In this document: positions 44,837-54,905 of the stretch, piece after piece
Position numbering within the stretch: position 1 is the first letter of the stretch
How the letters are laid out: each line of letters starts with the position of its first letter
Position numbers and translations under genes: made by a program
The notes under the pieces: generated by a model
What the model saw: the letters and a program-made list of their open reading frames with translations, nothing else
What the model was told of the DNA's origin: nothing
Databases searched by the model: none
Origin: Ureibacillus thermosphaericus
Lineage (GTDB): Bacteria; Bacillota; Bacilli; Bacillales_A; Planococcaceae
Assembly: GCF_012396605.1 (NCBI RefSeq)
Contig: NZ_JAAXPW010000019.1
Span: forward strand, 1 to 56,933
DNA length: 56,933 nucleotides
Direction of reading: 5' to 3'

Positions 44837-45706
44837 ATGTTTAATAAAAAGATTGCATTTATCGGTACAGGGGTTATGGGAACTAGTATCGTAAAGCATC
44901 TATTGAAGGCGGGATACGAAGTAACGTTATATAATCGTACGAAGGAAAAAGCAATTCCTTTAATTGACCTTGGAGCTACTTGGGCTGATACACCTGCCCT
45001 TGCTTCTGAAAACAAGGATATCATTTTTACAATGGTTGGTTTTCCTAAAGATGTTGAAGATGTGTATTTTGGAGATGATGGCATTTTCAAAACAGCAAAA
45101 AAAGGTTCGACTCTCATAGATATGACGACTTCAAAACCGAGCCTTGCAGAGAAAATATATGAGGCAGCGAAAGAAAAGGGAATAATGAGCCTTGATGCAC
45201 CGGTGTCTGGGGGAGATATAGGTGCAAGAAATGGTACATTATCCATTATGGTAGGTGGAGATGAAGAAGTTTTTAAAGAAATGTTGCCAATTTTTGGATT
45301 ATTTGGCTCCAATATTGTTTATCAAGGAAAAGCTGGCTCTGGTCAACATACAAAAATGTGCAATCAATTATTAATAACGACGAACATGATTGGCGTGTGT
45401 GAATCCATTGCTTATGGAATGAAGGCAGGATTAGATTTAAATAAAGTATTAGTGTCGGTTTCATCAGGAGCTGCTGGCTCATGGTCATTATCAAATTTGG
45501 GACCACGTATATTAAAAGGCGATCTAGATCCAGGCTTTTATATTAAACATTTTATTAAAGATATGAAAATTGCTTTGGAAGAAGCAGAAAAAATGGAATT
45601 AGATTTACCAGGTTTACATTTGGCGAAAGAAATGTATGAGACGTTGTTAAACAAAGGGTATGGTGATTTGGGAACTCAAGCGTTAATTAAATACTACAAT
45701 GTCTGA
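44837..45706 (+). CDS. NAD(P)-dependent beta-hydroxyacid dehydrogenase (3-hydroxyisobutyrate dehydrogenase family)
   Basis: 289 aa from ATG 44837; the open frame extends 68 codons upstream but AGGGGTG next to this ATG and the family start FIGTGVMG (about 9-16) decide it. DAPVSGGDIGARNGTLSIMVGG (about 117) is the substrate loop, and the catalytic lysine is in GSGQHTKMCNQLL (about 170). The family oxidises 3-hydroxy acids such as 3-hydroxyisobutyrate, tartronate semialdehyde or succinic-semialdehyde relatives; the substrate is not fixed. An MFS gene follows after 32 bases. Confidence 0.93.
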   Translation: MFNKKIAFIGTGVMGTSIVKHLLKAGYEVTLYNRTKEKAIPLIDLGATWADTPALASENKDIIFTMVGFPKDVEDVYFGDDGIFKTAKKGSTLIDMTTSKPSLAEKIYEAAKEKGIMSLDAPVSGGDIGARNGTLSIMVGGDEEVFKEMLPIFGLFGSNIVYQGKAGSGQHTKMCNQLLITTNMIGVCESIAYGMKAGLDLNKVLVSVSSGAAGSWSLSNLGPRILKGDLDPGFYIKHFIKDMKIALEEAEKMELDLPGLHLAKEMYETLLNKGYGDLGTQALIKYYNV

Positions 45707-45738
45707 GTGGCAATTTTAAACTGATAGGGGCGATATTT

Positions 45739-47046
45739 TTGATTAAAGGCCAAAACCTGAGGAAGAGGAATCAATTCGCATTATATTGTTCCCTTCCAAT
45801 TCTTTCATGGGCATTGTACGATTTTGCGAATACGATTTTTTCATCCAATATTAATACGGTTTTTTTTCCTTTTTATATGGATGAAGTGCTTGGAACAGAT
45901 AGAGTGATGGAACAGGTTGCAAGCTCCTTTATTTCTTATGCCAATGCTTTTGCAAGTCTCTTTTTGGTGCTCTTTTCTCCGCTTTATGGTGTTTGGATTG
46001 ATCAAACAGGTTATAAAAAGAGATTTATCGTTTGGTTTGCATCTATCTCAATATTTTTTACATTTATGATGGGAATTTTTGCTCAACTGGATGTTTCAAG
46101 TTATATTTCAGGATTGCCCCTCAGTTTGTGTTTCGTTGTTCTTAGTTTTGTCATTGCAAAATTTTGTTTTAATTCCAGTTTAGTGTTTTATGACACGATG
46201 TTAGGAGATCTTGGCACAAGTGAAGAGATACCATTAATTTCAGGATTTGGTGTAGCTGTCGGTTATTTAGGAACGATAGTAGGGTTATCGATATACTTTT
46301 TCGTAGCTGATGGTGGTTTTCATCGAGCTTTTATTCCAACGGCAATTCTTTATCTTATATTTTCCTTACCATTATTTTTCTTTATTAAAGATCGACCAAT
46401 CCCTAAACATCAAAGAAAAAAGTTTGGATTTTTTAAAGGATATAAAGAAATTGTCGATACTTTTAAAGATATGAAAAAATATAAAGCAATTTTTACTTTC
46501 ATGATTGCTTACTTTTTCTTAAACGACGCCATTGCAACGACAATAGCGATGATGGCAGTCTACGCAACAGTGATTGTTGGCTTTACTTCTGGGAAATTTA
46601 TAATTTTATATTTAGTAAGTACCATATCTACTGTGATTGGGTCTTTCATTTTTGGCAACATTACAAAAGCAATTGGTGCCCGAAAAGCTGTTGCAATCGT
46701 AAGCATCATTATGATTATCGCTTTAATAATAGCGGTATGTGCTACACAAGAATGGATGTTTTGGATTGCGGGAAGCATGTTCGGTGTGTCACTTGGTTCC
46801 ATGTGGGTAACCTCTAGAACATTGATTATTGAATTATCACCGGAGGAAAAACGTGGTCAATTTTTCGGTTTGTTTGCTTTTTCAGGAAAAGTTTCTTCTA
46901 TTATTGGCCCAGCGTTATATGGAACGGTGACGTTCATGCTAAAGGATTATGGACCCCTTGCATCAAGAATTGCTTTAGGTTCTTTAATTGTATTAACGGT
47001 TATTGGTTTAATTGTTCATTTGCAAGTACAGCAGGAGCAACATTAA
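45739..47046 (+). CDS. MFS transporter, UMF1 (Atg22-like) family
   Basis: 435 aa from TTG with TAGGGGCG upstream. Twelve predicted membrane helices. The start SWALYDFANTIFSSNINTVFFPFY (about 22-45) is the UMF1 hallmark, and the second half carries ELSPEEKRGQFFGLFAFSGKVSSIIGP. Family relatives export amino acids or peptides from vacuoles in fungi; in bacteria the substrate is unknown. Its closeness to the dehydrogenase suggests one transcript. Confidence 0.9.
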   Translation: MIKGQNLRKRNQFALYCSLPILSWALYDFANTIFSSNINTVFFPFYMDEVLGTDRVMEQVASSFISYANAFASLFLVLFSPLYGVWIDQTGYKKRFIVWFASISIFFTFMMGIFAQLDVSSYISGLPLSLCFVVLSFVIAKFCFNSSLVFYDTMLGDLGTSEEIPLISGFGVAVGYLGTIVGLSIYFFVADGGFHRAFIPTAILYLIFSLPLFFFIKDRPIPKHQRKKFGFFKGYKEIVDTFKDMKKYKAIFTFMIAYFFLNDAIATTIAMMAVYATVIVGFTSGKFIILYLVSTISTVIGSFIFGNITKAIGARKAVAIVSIIMIIALIIAVCATQEWMFWIAGSMFGVSLGSMWVTSRTLIIELSPEEKRGQFFGLFAFSGKVSSIIGPALYGTVTFMLKDYGPLASRIALGSLIVLTVIGLIVHLQVQQEQH

Positions 47047-47122
47047 ATTTAAATTATTACCATCTGAATTTATAGAAAAGTTATATTATTATATTTAGTT
47101 ATATAGGAAGGAATGATGATAG

Positions 47123-48025
47123 ATGGAGCAAAAAAGTATTTTACTAGAATCAGGAACCAACGAATTAGAAATTGTTGAATTTGAAGTAGGAAATAATAAA
47201 TTTGGAATCAATGTAATAAAAGTAAAAGAAATCATACAGCCACTTCCTGTCACATTTATTCCTCATGCTCATCCGCATATAGAGGGAATTGTCCAGTTGC
47301 GAGGAGAAGTATTACCGGTTGTCGATATGTTGAAAGTGTTAGGAATACCAAATGCCTCTTATAGTGATCAGCAAAAATATATTGTTGCAGAATTTAATAA
47401 ACAAAAAGTGGTATTCCATGTGGATAATGTTACACAGATACATCGTATTTCTTGGAATCAAATTGAAAAGCCTTCAGATATGTATCAAGGAAGTTCTAAC
47501 CAAGTTATCGGTGTCATTAAAATAGGTGAATCAATGATATTATTACTTGATTTTGAGAAAATAATGGTTGATATTAATCCAGATTCCGGAATTAGCATGG
47601 ATTCTGTAAAGAAACTTGGAAAGAGGGAACGATCAGAAAAAAGAATCATCGTGGCAGAAGATTCACCATTATTGCGTAAATTGTTAAATGATACATTAAC
47701 AGAAGCAGGGTATGTTAATTTAGAGTTTTTTGAGAATGGTAAAGAAGCTTTTGAATATCTGGAACACTTATTAGAAACGAATGATGATATTACGAAGCAT
47801 GTACAATTAGTGGTAACGGATATTGAGATGCCACAAATGGATGGACACCATTTAACAAAAAGAATAAAAACTCATTCAGAGCTACAAAAGTTACCGGTTA
47901 TTATCTTCTCAAGTTTAATTACCGATGATCTTCGCCATAAAGGGGAAAGAGTTGGTGCAGATGATCAAATTTCGAAACCTGAAATTGGAGATTTAATTTT
48001 AAAAATTGATGAATTGATTTTGTAA
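47123..48025 (+). CDS. cheV: Chemotaxis coupling protein CheV
   Basis: 300 aa. CheW-like domain (about 10-150) with FEVGNNKFGINVIKVKEII and VVDMLKVLGIP, then a receiver domain (about 172-295) with phospho-acceptor aspartate in VVTDIEMPQMDG (about residue 235) and conserved EDSP and K in ISKPE. It links receptors to CheA and helps adaptation. No other chemotaxis gene is in the window. AGGAAGG upstream. Confidence 0.95.
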   Translation: MEQKSILLESGTNELEIVEFEVGNNKFGINVIKVKEIIQPLPVTFIPHAHPHIEGIVQLRGEVLPVVDMLKVLGIPNASYSDQQKYIVAEFNKQKVVFHVDNVTQIHRISWNQIEKPSDMYQGSSNQVIGVIKIGESMILLLDFEKIMVDINPDSGISMDSVKKLGKRERSEKRIIVAEDSPLLRKLLNDTLTEAGYVNLEFFENGKEAFEYLEHLLETNDDITKHVQLVVTDIEMPQMDGHHLTKRIKTHSELQKLPVIIFSSLITDDLRHKGERVGADDQISKPEIGDLILKIDELIL

Positions 48026-48079
48026 CATAGCACAATTTTAGGTATCCATCAATTCAATAGCTTTTTTCAATTCACATTT

Positions 48080-48110
48080 GTCGGATGCCTTTAAAGGCTC
48101 CGACGTTTTT
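48080..48110 (+). terminator. Terminator of cheV
   Basis: GTCGGATGCCTT pairs with AAGGCTCCGAC (one mismatch) and is followed by five T. Confidence 0.9.
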
Positions 48111-48201
48111 GATTAATTTTTATTCGTTGAACCAACATTAAACATATGACAAAATATTCTTAAACTTAGAATTCGTATATAGAGAGTAGGGATTTTATTC
48201 G

Positions 48202-49749
48202 GTGAATGAAGTAAACATGGCGGTTATAGATATCGGTTCGAATACAATTCGCCTAGTGCTATACAGATATAGTCACGAAAAAGGATTACGTGAAATTGGA
48301 AATATGAAAACGGTTGCTAGGCTAAGGAAATATATTCAAACTGATGGATATATGTCTGAAGAAGGCATTGAAGTATTAAAAAATACGTTAATTTCGTTCA
48401 AGGAAATAATGCAAGATTACGGTGTGACGACCGTAAAGGCTGCTGCAACAGCTGCTATTCGACAAGCAAAAAATAATCAAGAAATCCTTTTACAAATGGA
48501 AAAAGATACTGGCATAAAAATCGATTTATTATCGGAAGATGAGGAAGCCTATTTCGGATATTTAGCAGTCGTTCATTCGATGGAGATCCCTTCTGCCGTT
48601 ACAATTGATATTGGTGGAGGTTCAACGGAGATTACGTTGTTTATAAATAAAGAATTACAACATTCTATAAGTTTTCCTTTTGGTACTGTATCGTTAAAAC
48701 AAAGTTTTGTTACCGGTGATAAAATAAACGAAAAGGAAAAATATCAACTATATCAAAATATAAAGAAATATTTTGAAAATGTAGCATGGTTAAAAAATGT
48801 TAAATTACCAATTGTGGGGATTGGTGGCAGTGCTCGAAATCTCGCGCAAATTCATCAGCATCTAATTGATTATCCAATATCTGGCGTCCATCATTATGAA
48901 ATGAATGAAGAAACGCTAAAAAATTTGAGTGGTTACTTAGGAAAACAATCTTTTGAACAATTAAAGCAAATTGATGGATTGTCTTCCGATCGAGCGGACA
49001 TTATTGAAATTGCTTTAGTCATTTTTAAAACTTTAATGGAAGTTGTGGATTCGAATTCATTTTACATTAGTAAAAGAGGATTGCGGGAAGGGTTAATCAT
49101 GGATATCGTGATGAAATCGAATCCTGAAGTTTTTCAACCCTTTAACGTATTTGAAGATTATGCGAATCATCTAGCATTCAAATATGGGAGAACGGAGGCT
49201 GAAGTAGGTACATTAGTTACATTAATAGAGAATATATATATAGAAAGTTGTAAATGGAACTTATTTCAATTTAATGAAGAACATCTGAATTTACTAAAAA
49301 AAGCAGCAAGAGTATTTTCAATTGGAGATTATATCGAATTAGATTCATCGAATCAACACACTTTTTATCTAATTGCCAATCAATCTATTCCCGGATTAAA
49401 CCATAAAAATCGGGTAAAAATTGCATTGCTTGCATCTTATAAAAACCGAGATTATTTCAGACGTCTTAGTCAACCGTTTCTGACATGGTTTACCCGTGAA
49501 GAGTTAAAAATTTTGCGAAATTTCGGTGCTTTATTAAAATTTGTATATTCCTTAAATAGTTCAAAAAGAAATATCGTAAAAAGTATTAAAATGGAATTAC
49601 AAGAAAAGGATATCATTACTCTATTTGTTGTTTCGAAAGGGCGTGCAGTGGCAGAAATCCATCGAGCACAAAGCCAAAAGAAGCATATTGAACGATTATT
49701 TAAGAAGAGGGTAAAAATTGAGTTAATCTATGAAGGGTGGAATGAGTAA
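48202..49749 (+). CDS. ppx: Exopolyphosphatase Ppx/GppA
   Basis: 515 aa from GTG. ASKHA fold with phosphate loops DIGSNTIRLVLY (about 10-21) and TIDIGGGSTEIT (about 135-146), and the EDEEAYFGY motif (about 113). A C-terminal HD-like helical part (about 310-515) makes it the long Ppx form. It splits phosphate from polyphosphate or pppGpp. Its stop overlaps the ppk start (TAATG), so the synthesis and breakdown enzymes are translated together. Confidence 0.93.
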   Translation: MNEVNMAVIDIGSNTIRLVLYRYSHEKGLREIGNMKTVARLRKYIQTDGYMSEEGIEVLKNTLISFKEIMQDYGVTTVKAAATAAIRQAKNNQEILLQMEKDTGIKIDLLSEDEEAYFGYLAVVHSMEIPSAVTIDIGGGSTEITLFINKELQHSISFPFGTVSLKQSFVTGDKINEKEKYQLYQNIKKYFENVAWLKNVKLPIVGIGGSARNLAQIHQHLIDYPISGVHHYEMNEETLKNLSGYLGKQSFEQLKQIDGLSSDRADIIEIALVIFKTLMEVVDSNSFYISKRGLREGLIMDIVMKSNPEVFQPFNVFEDYANHLAFKYGRTEAEVGTLVTLIENIYIESCKWNLFQFNEEHLNLLKKAARVFSIGDYIELDSSNQHTFYLIANQSIPGLNHKNRVKIALLASYKNRDYFRRLSQPFLTWFTREELKILRNFGALLKFVYSLNSSKRNIVKSIKMELQEKDIITLFVVSKGRAVAEIHRAQSQKKHIERLFKKRVKIELIYEGWNE

Positions 49750-51926
49750 TGACAGATGAAACAGGGCTGAACTCTCCTGAAAGGGAAAATCTTATAGATA
49801 ATCATAAATTAACGGATATTGATAGAAGGAAAATATTGGATGAAATATCGAAACCTGAGTATTATAATAACCGTGAATTAAGTTGGTTAGCATTCAACGA
49901 ACGAGTATTAGAAGAAGCGGAAGATGAAACAAATCCATTACTGGAGCGGTTGAGATTTATCGCAATCTTTAGTTCGAATTTAGATGAATTTTTTATGGTG
50001 CGTGTGGCTGGACTTCAAGACCAAGTTCGCGCGGGATTTCATAAACCGGAAAATAAAGCGGGCTTAACGCCCAAGGAACAATTGGAGAAAATTGCTGAAA
50101 AAACGCAAGCGCTTGTTCGTAGGCAAATGGAAGTTTTTCGTCATTTAATATTCGAGCTATTGCCAAAGGAAAATATCTACTTAACAGATATCAAATCATT
50201 ATCGAAAGAACAGCAGCAATATATCAATGAAATGTTTGAAGAAACCATTTTCCCTGTACTAACACCCATAGCAGTAGATGCTTATCGCCCTTTTCCTACA
50301 TTACTTGGAAAAACGTTAAACTTGCTTGTTTTGTTAGAAGATACAAAAGTGTTAAGCGAGTTTAACGAAAAAGTTGCTATTATACAAGTTCCATCTGTAT
50401 TAGATCGCTTTATTGAAGTACCCGCAGGCCCTGATCAAAAAGTATTTGTTCTATTAGAAGATGTCATTACTTCACATGTAGATCGACTATTTTATGGCTA
50501 TAATGTGAAATCGGTACAGGCTTTCCGATTAACGAGAAATGCTGATTTAACAATTCATGAAGAAGGCGCTCAAGATTTACTCGTTGAAATCGAAAAGGAA
50601 TTGAAAAAAAGAAAATGGGGAATTGGAAGCCGTCTTGAAGTTCGCGATGGAGAAATGAATGATGACGTTTTAGAATATTTATTAGAAGAATTTGAAATTA
50701 GTGAATCCGATGTTTTTAAAATTGATGGCCCCCTTGATTTAACGTTTTTATTTAGTTTTGTGAAGAAGTTGTCTCAAGGAAGAGAGCATTTATTATTTGA
50801 AAGTTTTATTCCTCAACGTCCATTAGATTTAGAGTCTGATGAAGATATTTACGAAAAGGCGCTAGAAAAGGATTTATTTTTTCATCATCCATATGAATCC
50901 TTTGAGCCTATTGTGGAATTTATTACAGAAGCGGCGAATGATCCGACAGTGTTAGCAATCAAACAGACTTTATATCGAGTAAGCGGTAATTCACCGATTA
51001 TTCAAGCTCTAAAACAAGCGGCTGAAAATGGGAAACAAGTGACAGTTTTAGTAGAGTTAAAAGCACGTTTTGATGAAGAAAACAACGTGCATTGGGCGAA
51101 GGAGCTGGAACAATCAGGTTGCCTTGTGATTTATGGAATGCATAACTTAAAAACCCATTCAAAAATAACCCTTGTAGTTCGACGGAAAAATGGAAAAATA
51201 GAGCGTTTCGTCCATTTAGGAACAGGGAATTATAATGATGCGACAGCTAAAACATATACCGATATGGGGATTATTACAACGAATAAAGAGTTTGGTATAG
51301 ATGCAACGAATTTCTTTAACTATTTAAGTGGTTATACGGAAAAGCCTAGGTTCCACCATATTGTCGTATCACCTTATGATATTCGTGATAAATTTATTGA
51401 AATGATTGATCAAGAAATTGAGTTTCATAAAAAATATGGAAATGGATTCATTCGTGCAAAAATGAATGCGTTAACTGACAAAGATTTAATTATGAAATTG
51501 TATGAAGCTTCCATAAATGGTGTTAAAATTGAATTACTAATACGAGGTATTTGTTGTTTGAGACCTGGTATACCAGGCATTAGTGAAAATATTACGGTTA
51601 CTAGTATCGTCGGTCGATTCTTAGAGCATTCGCGCATTTATTGGTTCCATCATAACGGAGAAAATAAAATTTATTTATCTTCAGCCGATATGATGACTCG
51701 GAATATGGTGCGTCGAGTGGAAATACTATTCCCAATCTATTCTGCTGAAATTAAACAACGAATAATGCATATTTTTTCAACACAACTAGCTGATAATGTA
51801 AAGGCTCGTGTTCAAGATTCAACAGGAAAATATCGATATAAGGAACGTAAAGAAGGCGAGTCGGTAATCAATAGCCAGGAGCTATTTATTTTAGAAGCAA
51901 CTAGTACAGTCATGATGGAGGAATAA
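49749..51926 (+). CDS. ppk: Polyphosphate kinase 1
   Basis: 725 aa. It has N (about 35-140), head (about 145-320), C1 (about 335-500) and C2 domains. The autophosphorylated histidine is in NLKTHSKITLVVR (about 471), and RFVHLGTGNYNDATAKTYTDMG follows. The second conserved histidine lies in FLEHSRIYWFHHNG (about 630). It makes polyphosphate from ATP at the membrane and can run in reverse. It is coupled to ppx. Confidence 0.96.
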   Translation: MTDETGLNSPERENLIDNHKLTDIDRRKILDEISKPEYYNNRELSWLAFNERVLEEAEDETNPLLERLRFIAIFSSNLDEFFMVRVAGLQDQVRAGFHKPENKAGLTPKEQLEKIAEKTQALVRRQMEVFRHLIFELLPKENIYLTDIKSLSKEQQQYINEMFEETIFPVLTPIAVDAYRPFPTLLGKTLNLLVLLEDTKVLSEFNEKVAIIQVPSVLDRFIEVPAGPDQKVFVLLEDVITSHVDRLFYGYNVKSVQAFRLTRNADLTIHEEGAQDLLVEIEKELKKRKWGIGSRLEVRDGEMNDDVLEYLLEEFEISESDVFKIDGPLDLTFLFSFVKKLSQGREHLLFESFIPQRPLDLESDEDIYEKALEKDLFFHHPYESFEPIVEFITEAANDPTVLAIKQTLYRVSGNSPIIQALKQAAENGKQVTVLVELKARFDEENNVHWAKELEQSGCLVIYGMHNLKTHSKITLVVRRKNGKIERFVHLGTGNYNDATAKTYTDMGIITTNKEFGIDATNFFNYLSGYTEKPRFHHIVVSPYDIRDKFIEMIDQEIEFHKKYGNGFIRAKMNALTDKDLIMKLYEASINGVKIELLIRGICCLRPGIPGISENITVTSIVGRFLEHSRIYWFHHNGENKIYLSSADMMTRNMVRRVEILFPIYSAEIKQRIMHIFSTQLADNVKARVQDSTGKYRYKERKEGESVINSQELFILEATSTVMMEE

Positions 51927-51944
51927 GAACTGTATTGAATGCAT

Positions 51945-51994
51945 GGTGTAGTTTAATTGAATAAATGACCGGACACATAAACTACACCTTTTTA
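51945..51994 (+). terminator. Terminator of ppx-ppk
   Basis: GGTGTAGTTT pairs exactly with AAACTACACC across a 24-base loop and is followed by five T. Confidence 0.8.
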
Positions 51995-52023
51995 TACATT
52001 TACATAGTAATGGAGGAACATCG

Positions 52024-53664
52024 ATGATTAACTTTCCAGCCAATACAGAAAAAGATTACTTACAATATGTCATGAAACTTAACCCTTTTAATGCGATTGT
52101 CATATTAAAACAGTTAAGGGCTGGAAAATTTTCTGTAGAAATGATTAATTCCAGTGCTTACAAATTAACGCCCAATACTTTTGAAAAAGGGATGGACGCT
52201 GAACATTTTTTTGAGCTATTAAATTGGAATGAAATCAAAAAAGTGATATTAGAAAAGCAAGAGAAAATTCAATACATAACAATGAATATGGATGAAGAAT
52301 TGCAAATGTATGTGGAACCGATTAAGTTTCATGACGAATTGTATTATGCGGTCATCATGAGTCAAGGGAAGGAATTTAGCTATATATCGTTTATTGATGA
52401 AAATACAGGATTGCTAAATCGAAGAGCATTAAATTTTCGTTGGGATGAGAAATATCGTAACTATAATCATGATATGAATCTATCAATTTTATTGGTAGAT
52501 CTTGATCGCTTTAAAAAGTATAACGAGTCGTTAGGAAAACAAAATGCAGATATAATGATTAAGCAAATTAGTGAGCGATTTAAGCGATTAAAAGGAAAAA
52601 ACATTGAATTATATCATTATAATGGTGATGAATTCCTTTATTTAATGAAGCATTATCTTCGAGAAGAAGTGGAACTTCTTGCTAACCAAGTGTTAGAGGA
52701 GTTAAAAGTACCTTTTATTATAGATGGACAAGAATATTTTGTAACTGCATCCATTGGGATTGCTACATTAAATTCTGAGCAAAAAAGAGATTTTAACTCA
52801 TTGTTGCATCAAGCAGAACAAGCACTATTTTATGTGAAGACTCATGGCCGTGCTCATTATCGTTTCTATCGTGAAGAAATGAGTAAAGATTTTAAAAATG
52901 AAGTGCTGATGGAAGCTCATTTAAAACGGGCGATCGAGTTTAATGAATTATCCATCCACTTGCAACCGCAAGTAAATTATTTAACGAATGAGATTGATAG
53001 TTTTGAAGCTTTACTCCGTTGGAACAACCCGAAGTTTGGTTATGTTCCACCATCCCAATTTATTCCTTTAGCTGAATCAAGCGGTTTAATTATTGAAATA
53101 GGAGATTGGGTGTTGGAACAAGTTTGTAGTTATCAGCGAGAATGGAGAAAAAAAGGATATCGTCCTGTAAGAATTGCAGTAAATATTTCACCAATGCAAT
53201 TTAAACAACTAAACTTCCCGAATAAAATTGAATCCGTATTAAAGAAGTACGAGGTTGACCCACAATTTATTGAACTGGAGATTACAGAAAGTTCAATGGA
53301 AAATGTAGAAGAAACGGAAGAAATATTGAAAAAGCTAAAAAAGCTCGGTGTTTATGTATCTGTAGATGATTTTGGTACAGGTTATTCTTCTTTAAGTTAT
53401 TTAAAAAAATACCCGATTGATATCATCAAAATCGATCAATCTTTTATTTCGGATATTAACAAAGATGAAAAAAATGAAGCCATAATAAAAGCGATTATTT
53501 CTTTATCACATCATTTAGGGATGGATGTGGTCGCAGAAGGTGTGGAAGAAAAATATCAAGAATTATTTTTAAAGGAAAATCGTTGTAAAAAAGGACAAGG
53601 TTATTTGTATAATAAACCGATGCCGGTGGAAGAAGTTATTAAAAAATATTTAGAATGTAAATAA
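52024..53664 (+). CDS. GGDEF/EAL protein with degenerate GGDEF motif
   Basis: 546 aa, no membrane helix. An N-terminal PAS-like part (about 1-120) is followed by a GGDEF domain whose signature reads YNGDEF (about 199-204), where the first glycine is asparagine. The EAL domain (about 285-546) is intact: FEALLRW (about 324), NISPMQF, ELEITESSMEN and DDFGTGYSSLSYL with IDIIKIDQSF. I infer a c-di-GMP phosphodiesterase with a GGDEF domain that either keeps weak cyclase activity or serves as GTP sensor. The EAL protein near cbpB-ccpC recalls B. subtilis ykuI, but the domain make-up differs. AATGGAGG upstream. Confidence 0.92.
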   Translation: MINFPANTEKDYLQYVMKLNPFNAIVILKQLRAGKFSVEMINSSAYKLTPNTFEKGMDAEHFFELLNWNEIKKVILEKQEKIQYITMNMDEELQMYVEPIKFHDELYYAVIMSQGKEFSYISFIDENTGLLNRRALNFRWDEKYRNYNHDMNLSILLVDLDRFKKYNESLGKQNADIMIKQISERFKRLKGKNIELYHYNGDEFLYLMKHYLREEVELLANQVLEELKVPFIIDGQEYFVTASIGIATLNSEQKRDFNSLLHQAEQALFYVKTHGRAHYRFYREEMSKDFKNEVLMEAHLKRAIEFNELSIHLQPQVNYLTNEIDSFEALLRWNNPKFGYVPPSQFIPLAESSGLIIEIGDWVLEQVCSYQREWRKKGYRPVRIAVNISPMQFKQLNFPNKIESVLKKYEVDPQFIELEITESSMENVEETEEILKKLKKLGVYVSVDDFGTGYSSLSYLKKYPIDIIKIDQSFISDINKDEKNEAIIKAIISLSHHLGMDVVAEGVEEKYQELFLKENRCKKGQGYLYNKPMPVEEVIKKYLECK

Positions 53665-53708
53665 ATGCAATTCGTTTAGGATTGCTACATAGCTTCCAAT
53701 TTCAATAA

Positions 53709-53737
53709 CCCGAATAGTGACATGATCACTATTCGGG
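53709..53737 (+). terminator. Hairpin after the GGDEF/EAL gene
   Basis: A perfect 11-bp stem CCCGAATAGTG/CACTATTCGGG. The T run is poor (ATTATTC). Confidence 0.65.
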
Positions 53738-53826
53738 ATTATTCAAACTTCCATTGTTGGAATAAAAAACAAAGGAAAAAGTAGATTAATGAATAAGTAA
53801 AGATTACTTTTCTACCAATCAAATAC

Positions 53827-53858
53827 AATCTTCGACACTACATATGTCGAAGATTTTG
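53827..53858 (+). terminator. Second hairpin before fadH
   Basis: A perfect 11-bp stem AATCTTCGACA/TGTCGAAGATT with a 7-base loop, followed by TT. No gene lies between this and the previous hairpin; the remaining gap to fadH is AT-rich. Confidence 0.55.
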
Positions 53859-54019
53859 ATAATTGAAATAATTTTAAGAAAACAAAACCTAGAAAATATT
53901 ATACAACAATTATACTAAATGTTAAATATGTAAAAATATAGTATATTTATTTTTTATTTACAAATAGCAAAAGTTGAATTTTCGACAAACTTTGCACTTC
54001 TTTTCTTGTACAATAGAAA

Positions 54020-54037
54020 TGAATGGTTATTCATTCA
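54020..54037 (+). promoter_or_regulatory. FadR operator at fadH
   Basis: TGAATGGTTATTCATTCA matches the Bacillus FadR consensus TGAATGANTANTCATTCA at all defined positions but one. It lies just after a TACAAT -10-like hexamer (54009-54014). Long-chain acyl-CoA should release FadR and switch the gene on. fadR is not in the window. Confidence 0.8.
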
Positions 54038-54058
54038 TATACGATGGGAGGAATGTTT

Positions 54059-54826
54059 ATGTTAAACAATGAAACGATTATCGTAACAGGCGGCTCTAGT
54101 GGAATGGGACTGGCTATGGCAAAAAAATTTGTGCAAGAAGGTGCTAATGTCGTTATAACTGGTCGAAATGAAGAGCGTCTTGAAAAGGCAAAAAATGAGA
54201 TTTCACAGTTTGGCAATACAATTGAAACGTTTCAGATGGATGTTCGAGATGTGGAACAAGTAAAGGCAACGGTTCAATATACCATTCAACGATTTGGAAA
54301 AATTGATGGATTAGTAAATAATGCAGCAGGAAACTTTATTGTTGCAGCAGAAAAATTATCGCCAAATGGTTGGAAAGCGGTTATTGATATTGTTTTAAAT
54401 GGAACATTTTATTGCTCACAAGAAGTAGGAAAATATTGGATTGAACAAGGGATAAAAGGAAAAATTTTAAATATGGTAGCCACATATGCTTGGCAAGCAG
54501 GTGCAGGGGTCGTTCACTCCGCAGCAGCCAAAGCAGGAGTATTGTCATTAACTCGTACTCTTGCTGTTGAATGGGGACACAAATATGGAATACGTGTAAA
54601 TGCCATTGCACCAGGACCGATTGACAGAACGGGTGGTGCAGAAAAACTTTGGGAATCAGAAGAACAAGTAAAACGCACGATTGAATCCGTCCCTTTAAAA
54701 CGTCTAGGTACACCAGAAGAAATTGCGGATTTGGCAGCATTCATGTTATCTGAAAAGTGTGCCTATATGAACGGAGAATGTGTAACGTTGGATGGCGGCC
54801 AATGGCTCAACCAATTTCCATTTTAA
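54059..54826 (+). CDS. fadH: 2,4-dienoyl-CoA reductase, SDR type (FadH)
   Basis: 255 aa from ATG 54059, chosen for GGGAGG 7 bases upstream; the earlier in-frame ATG touches that site. Classical [11 protein letters not shown] cofactor loop (about 9-16), NNAAGNF (about 88), tail [19 protein letters not shown] and LDGGQWL. The catalytic tyrosine of ordinary SDRs is replaced in the [20 protein letters not shown] segment, as is usual for this family. It reduces dienoyl-CoA in unsaturated fatty-acid oxidation. The FadR box upstream supports the assignment. Confidence 0.93.
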   Translation: MLNNETIIVTGGSSGMGLAMAKKFVQEGANVVITGRNEERLEKAKNEISQFGNTIETFQMDVRDVEQVKATVQYTIQRFGKIDGLVNNAAGNFIVAAEKLSPNGWKAVIDIVLNGTFYCSQEVGKYWIEQGIKGKILNMVATYAWQAGAGVVHSAAAKAGVLSLTRTLAVEWGHKYGIRVNAIAPGPIDRTGGAEKLWESEEQVKRTIESVPLKRLGTPEEIADLAAFMLSEKCAYMNGECVTLDGGQWLNQFPF

Positions 54827-54905
54827 TTGAAATCTGTCGTTTTTATTAAGAAGAATAAAAAATAAAAAAAAGAAACATACTCTTCTTAAGACTAGAAGGG
54901 AGAGT

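Noticed and set aside
54846-54890. TTAAGAAGA...TCTTCTTAA inverted repeat after fadH as terminator
   Set aside because: The loop is about 25 bases of A-rich DNA and no T run follows the right arm.
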